The translations under genes were made by a program, and so were the position numbers. This document shows positions 6,090 through 7,467 of a stretch of 7,467 bases of DNA, piece by piece. The first letter of the stretch is position 1, and every line of letters begins with the position of its first letter. Origin of the DNA: Planctomycetota bacterium (GTDB lineage Bacteria; Planctomycetota; Phycisphaerae; UBA1845; CAIVHJ01); the NCBI GenBank assembly GCA_022573485.1, contig JACZTW010000198.1, positions 1-7,467 of the forward strand, written 5' to 3'. The notes under the pieces were generated by a model. It was not told the origin of the DNA. It saw only the letters and a program-made list of their open reading frames with translations, and did not search any database.

Positions 6090-6266
6090 CTAGCTGTCGG
6101 TGAACAGGTCGAAGATGCCGTTGTTGTCTGTCAGGAACTCGAGAGCTGTGTATGACACAACATTCTCCAGTAGTCCTGAGAACAACCCATTGATGCCGCA
6201 GCCGCCAAACTGCAGGACGACAGCACCCAGAGCAAAATAGCGGAACTTCTTCCAGAATTTGAGCAT
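6090..6266 (-). CDS. Small putative lipoprotein A (58 aa), paralogue of its upstream neighbour
   Basis: No named family recognised. The ATG at 6266 has a strong GAGGAGG site 7 bases upstream. The 58-residue product has a basic, aromatic N-terminus (MLKFWKKFRY), a short hydrophobic core (11-20) and a Gly-Gly-Cys at 21-23, which fits a lipoprotein signal with lipidation at Cys23, although -3 is Phe rather than the usual Leu. After the Cys come a hydrophobic, probably helical part (about 25-45) and the tail LEFLTDNNGIFDLFTDS at the very C-terminus. It aligns without gaps with the upstream 58-residue protein, with 26 identical positions, including Lys3, Lys6, Lys7, Gln19, Phe20, Gly22, Cys23 and 13 of the last 16 residues. 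It lies 98 bases downstream of that gene and 78 bases before a strong terminator. It is real by conservation between copies; the function is unknown. Confidence 0.85.
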   Translation of the reverse strand: MLKFWKKFRYFALGAVVLQFGGCGINGLFSGLLENVVSYTALEFLTDNNGIFDLFTDS

Positions 6267-6364
6267 GTTAATGCCTCCTCAAAAAACGGACTGTCATTTC
6301 CAAACTTCGAAGCTCGCACCGGACGAGCAAGAATTCAGAGCCACCTTAGGCTCGTCAACATTTC

Positions 6365-6541
6365 TTAAGAATCCGCAAACAGGTCGATAATTCCGTTGTT
6401 GTCCAACAAAAATTCAAAGCCGACGTACTTGACGCCGTCGATCAGAAAATCCCGGGTCACGCCGCTACCGAGGCAACCAAAGAATTGGAACGCCACCGAT
6501 AGACTCAGCAAGACGCAGCCTTTTTTTACCAGCTTTCTCAT
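6365..6541 (-). CDS. Small putative lipoprotein B (58 aa), first gene of the tandem pair
   Basis: No named family recognised. I chose the ATG at 6541, giving exactly the same 58-residue length as its neighbour. GAGG lies 8 bases upstream within the sequence GAGGCAT, which is also present before gene A. The frame extends further upstream, but that extension has no counterpart in gene A. It has a basic start (MRKLVKK), a hydrophobic core (8-20: GCVLLSLSVAFQF) and Phe-Gly-Cys at 21-23, pointing to lipidation at Cys23. An extra Cys is at residue 9. The C-terminus FEFLLDNNGIIDLFADS matches gene A at nearly every position. The proteins would be anchored in a membrane with a short exposed chain ending in an acidic tail. 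I see no convincing promoter, and the transcript probably covers both copies before the terminator at 5975-6012. Confidence 0.85.
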   Translation of the reverse strand: MRKLVKKGCVLLSLSVAFQFFGCLGSGVTRDFLIDGVKYVGFEFLLDNNGIIDLFADS

Positions 6542-7146
6542 CACGGATGCCTCATATTCCTTGAGCCCGCCACGACCATCGCTGTGGCAGCCGCTCGGTC
6601 GGAAAATCATGTTTTCTGAAGTAACTCAAGATGCCGAACTGACCACGCCAATCATCGGTCCGGCTTGTCGCGCTCGTTGAACCTGCCTGCAACAATCCAG
6701 ACGCGGCGAACTGAGTTCTACCGTTGCGCCCTCTGGCCCCGGGCCATTGCAGGTGTCGTTTCTGTACTGAATCCTCTCTAAACGCTGAGATTGATCAGAT
6801 TCGTGATTCACCATGAAGACCCAATCCGCTATCGACTCTGTCAGGTCCCCAATGACCGGGGGATTATGACGATCTGCTCGTCGCGACGCAAGGCTAAATC
6901 CCAACCAAATCGCACTTTTTTCTGATGCCGCAGGCTCCTTAATTCCCCACCAAATTGCTGAATCTATCGGGATAGTGGGCGAGAATTCCTTAACTTGTTT
7001 GCCCCTCAAGGTTTGGCTCAGCCAGACCTCCCGTCGCACCGACAACCGCCAAAGATTCCCCCAACGACCACAACATATTGCCTCGCAACGTATTAGATTA
7101 TTTCTGGGATTCTCGGGGCCTCGCCGACCGAAAGACGCCTCATCCC
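6542..7146. other. AT-richer stretch without a supported gene
   Basis: This region upstream of the lipoprotein pair is visibly less GC-rich than the coding regions. It holds a small hairpin with arms GCCAC (6569-6573) and GTGGC (6584-6588), and a short palindrome TGGCCC-C-GGGCCA near 6735-6747. A long leftward open frame (6626-7249) exists, but its codons are rich in rare AGA, AGG, ATA and CTA types and its protein shows no recognisable motif. The leader and any promoter of the lipoprotein genes should lie near the left end. Confidence 0.45.
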
Positions 7147-7467
7147 GTGCAGGCAAATAGAGGCTCCGCGATCTGTCGCGGTTTCCCACACGTAGATCGA
7201 GAGCACCGGCCCCAACGTGGCTCGGGCGAGCTGGCCCAGCGAGCCGCATCTTTTCTAAAAAGCCGGCTCACGGGCAGCGCGCCGATTGTCGATTTCCTGT
7301 CACTGATTTACGGAGCCACTCTGCTGGAACTTTCCGCCGGCATCGATGTTTTGGCCGACGCGGAGCCCGACTGGCGCGATGCGGTCGACGAGACACTCGA
7401 GGCGTTTCGTCGCGACGACGGCGGCTATGCCAAGGGGCCGCAAGGAAACTACAGTAGCACGTACCAT
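7147..7467 (+). CDS. Prenyltransferase/squalene-oxidase-repeat-like protein, incomplete
   Basis: The frame is open from 6994 to the right edge. Recognisable sequence begins near 7225 with GELAQRAASFLKSRL, followed by APIVDFLSLIYGATLLEL, DWRDAV-x-ETLEAFRR, and DDGGYAKGPQGNYSSTYH at the edge. The DGGYAK...STYH pattern is that of the alpha/alpha-barrel repeats of the prenyltransferase beta-subunit/squalene oxidase superfamily, which bacteria use in poorly characterised proteins. Family members normally have an earlier DGGF-type repeat and an aromatic YYT segment some 40-80 residues before this point. I find neither in any forward frame between about 6990 and 7225. The GTG at 7147 is only a placeholder start, without a good ribosome site; a TTG at 7078 is no better. 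Either the gene is 5'-truncated or broken near 7216-7225, or it starts unusually late. The 3' end lies outside the window. Confidence 0.55.
   Translation, partial: MQANRGSAICRGFPHVDREHRPQRGSGELAQRAASFLKSRLTGSAPIVDFLSLIYGATLLELSAGIDVLADAEPDWRDAVDETLEAFRRDDGGYAKGPQGNYSSTYH

Noticed and set aside
6090..6131. DNNGI-x-D tail of the small lipoproteins as an EF-hand or dockerin calcium loop
   Set aside because: The glycine and acidic residues do not fall at EF-hand loop positions (Gly at 4 rather than 6, no Glu at 12).
6131..6319. 62-residue leftward frame overlapping lipoprotein gene A
   Set aside because: It is out of frame with gene A, lacks a ribosome site and has no similarity to the paralogue, whereas the 6090-6266 frame matches its neighbour over the full length.
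6542..6610. Upstream extension of lipoprotein B to 6610
   Set aside because: It would bury the signal peptide behind about 23 residues, and gene A has no equivalent; the Shine-Dalgarno supports the ATG at 6541.
1..7467. CRISPR array, insertion sequence or phage genes
   Set aside because: No regularly spaced repeats, transposase, integrase or terminal inverted repeats were seen on either strand.

Overview
The window looks like bacterial chromosome, most likely from a planctomycete (Planctomycetota, perhaps Phycisphaerae-like). This assignment is an inference from remembered family resemblance. The Sec-secreted protein ending in Trp-Val-Met-Arg, the 325-residue protein beside fumarylacetoacetase, and the prenyltransferase-repeat fragment at the right edge all recall proteins I associate with that phylum. 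Coding regions are GC-rich. Ribosome binding sites are mostly clear purine tracts, and TTG and GTG starts occur.

Layout, left to right. A leftward unit has a good promoter near 1007-1034 and carries a secreted 226-residue protein (253-933) followed by rpmA, ribosomal protein bL27 (185 to beyond the left edge). Diverging from it is a rightward flavin-reductase-like FMN protein (1145-1624). A roughly 510-base gap (1625-2135) holds no gene I can support but contains a perfect 10-bp hairpin. Next comes a leftward unit: tRNA-Ser(UGA) (4516-4602), a conserved uncharacterised 325-residue protein (3442-4419), and 22 bases later a complete fumarylacetoacetase (2136-3419), the last step of tyrosine/homogentisate catabolism. 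From a divergent promoter a rightward DegT/DnrJ/EryC1/StrS sugar aminotransferase is read (4723-5841), possibly as a leaderless mRNA.

The most unusual part is on the minus strand between 6090 and 6541. Two tandem 58-residue putative lipoproteins are paralogues that align without gaps (26 of 58 identical). They share a Cys at residue 23 and an almost identical C-terminal tail (EFL-x-DNNGI-x-DLF-x-DS). Each has its own Shine-Dalgarno sequence, and a textbook intrinsic terminator lies downstream at 5975-6012. I know of no described function for them. To their right is an AT-richer stretch (6542-about 7220) without a convincing gene. The right edge holds a rightward prenyltransferase-repeat-like coding segment whose expected N-terminal half is not visible upstream, so it is either 5'-truncated or has an unusual start.

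The genes do not form one system. The catabolic pair (325-residue protein plus fumarylacetoacetase) and the lipoprotein pair are the two units where linkage says something about function.
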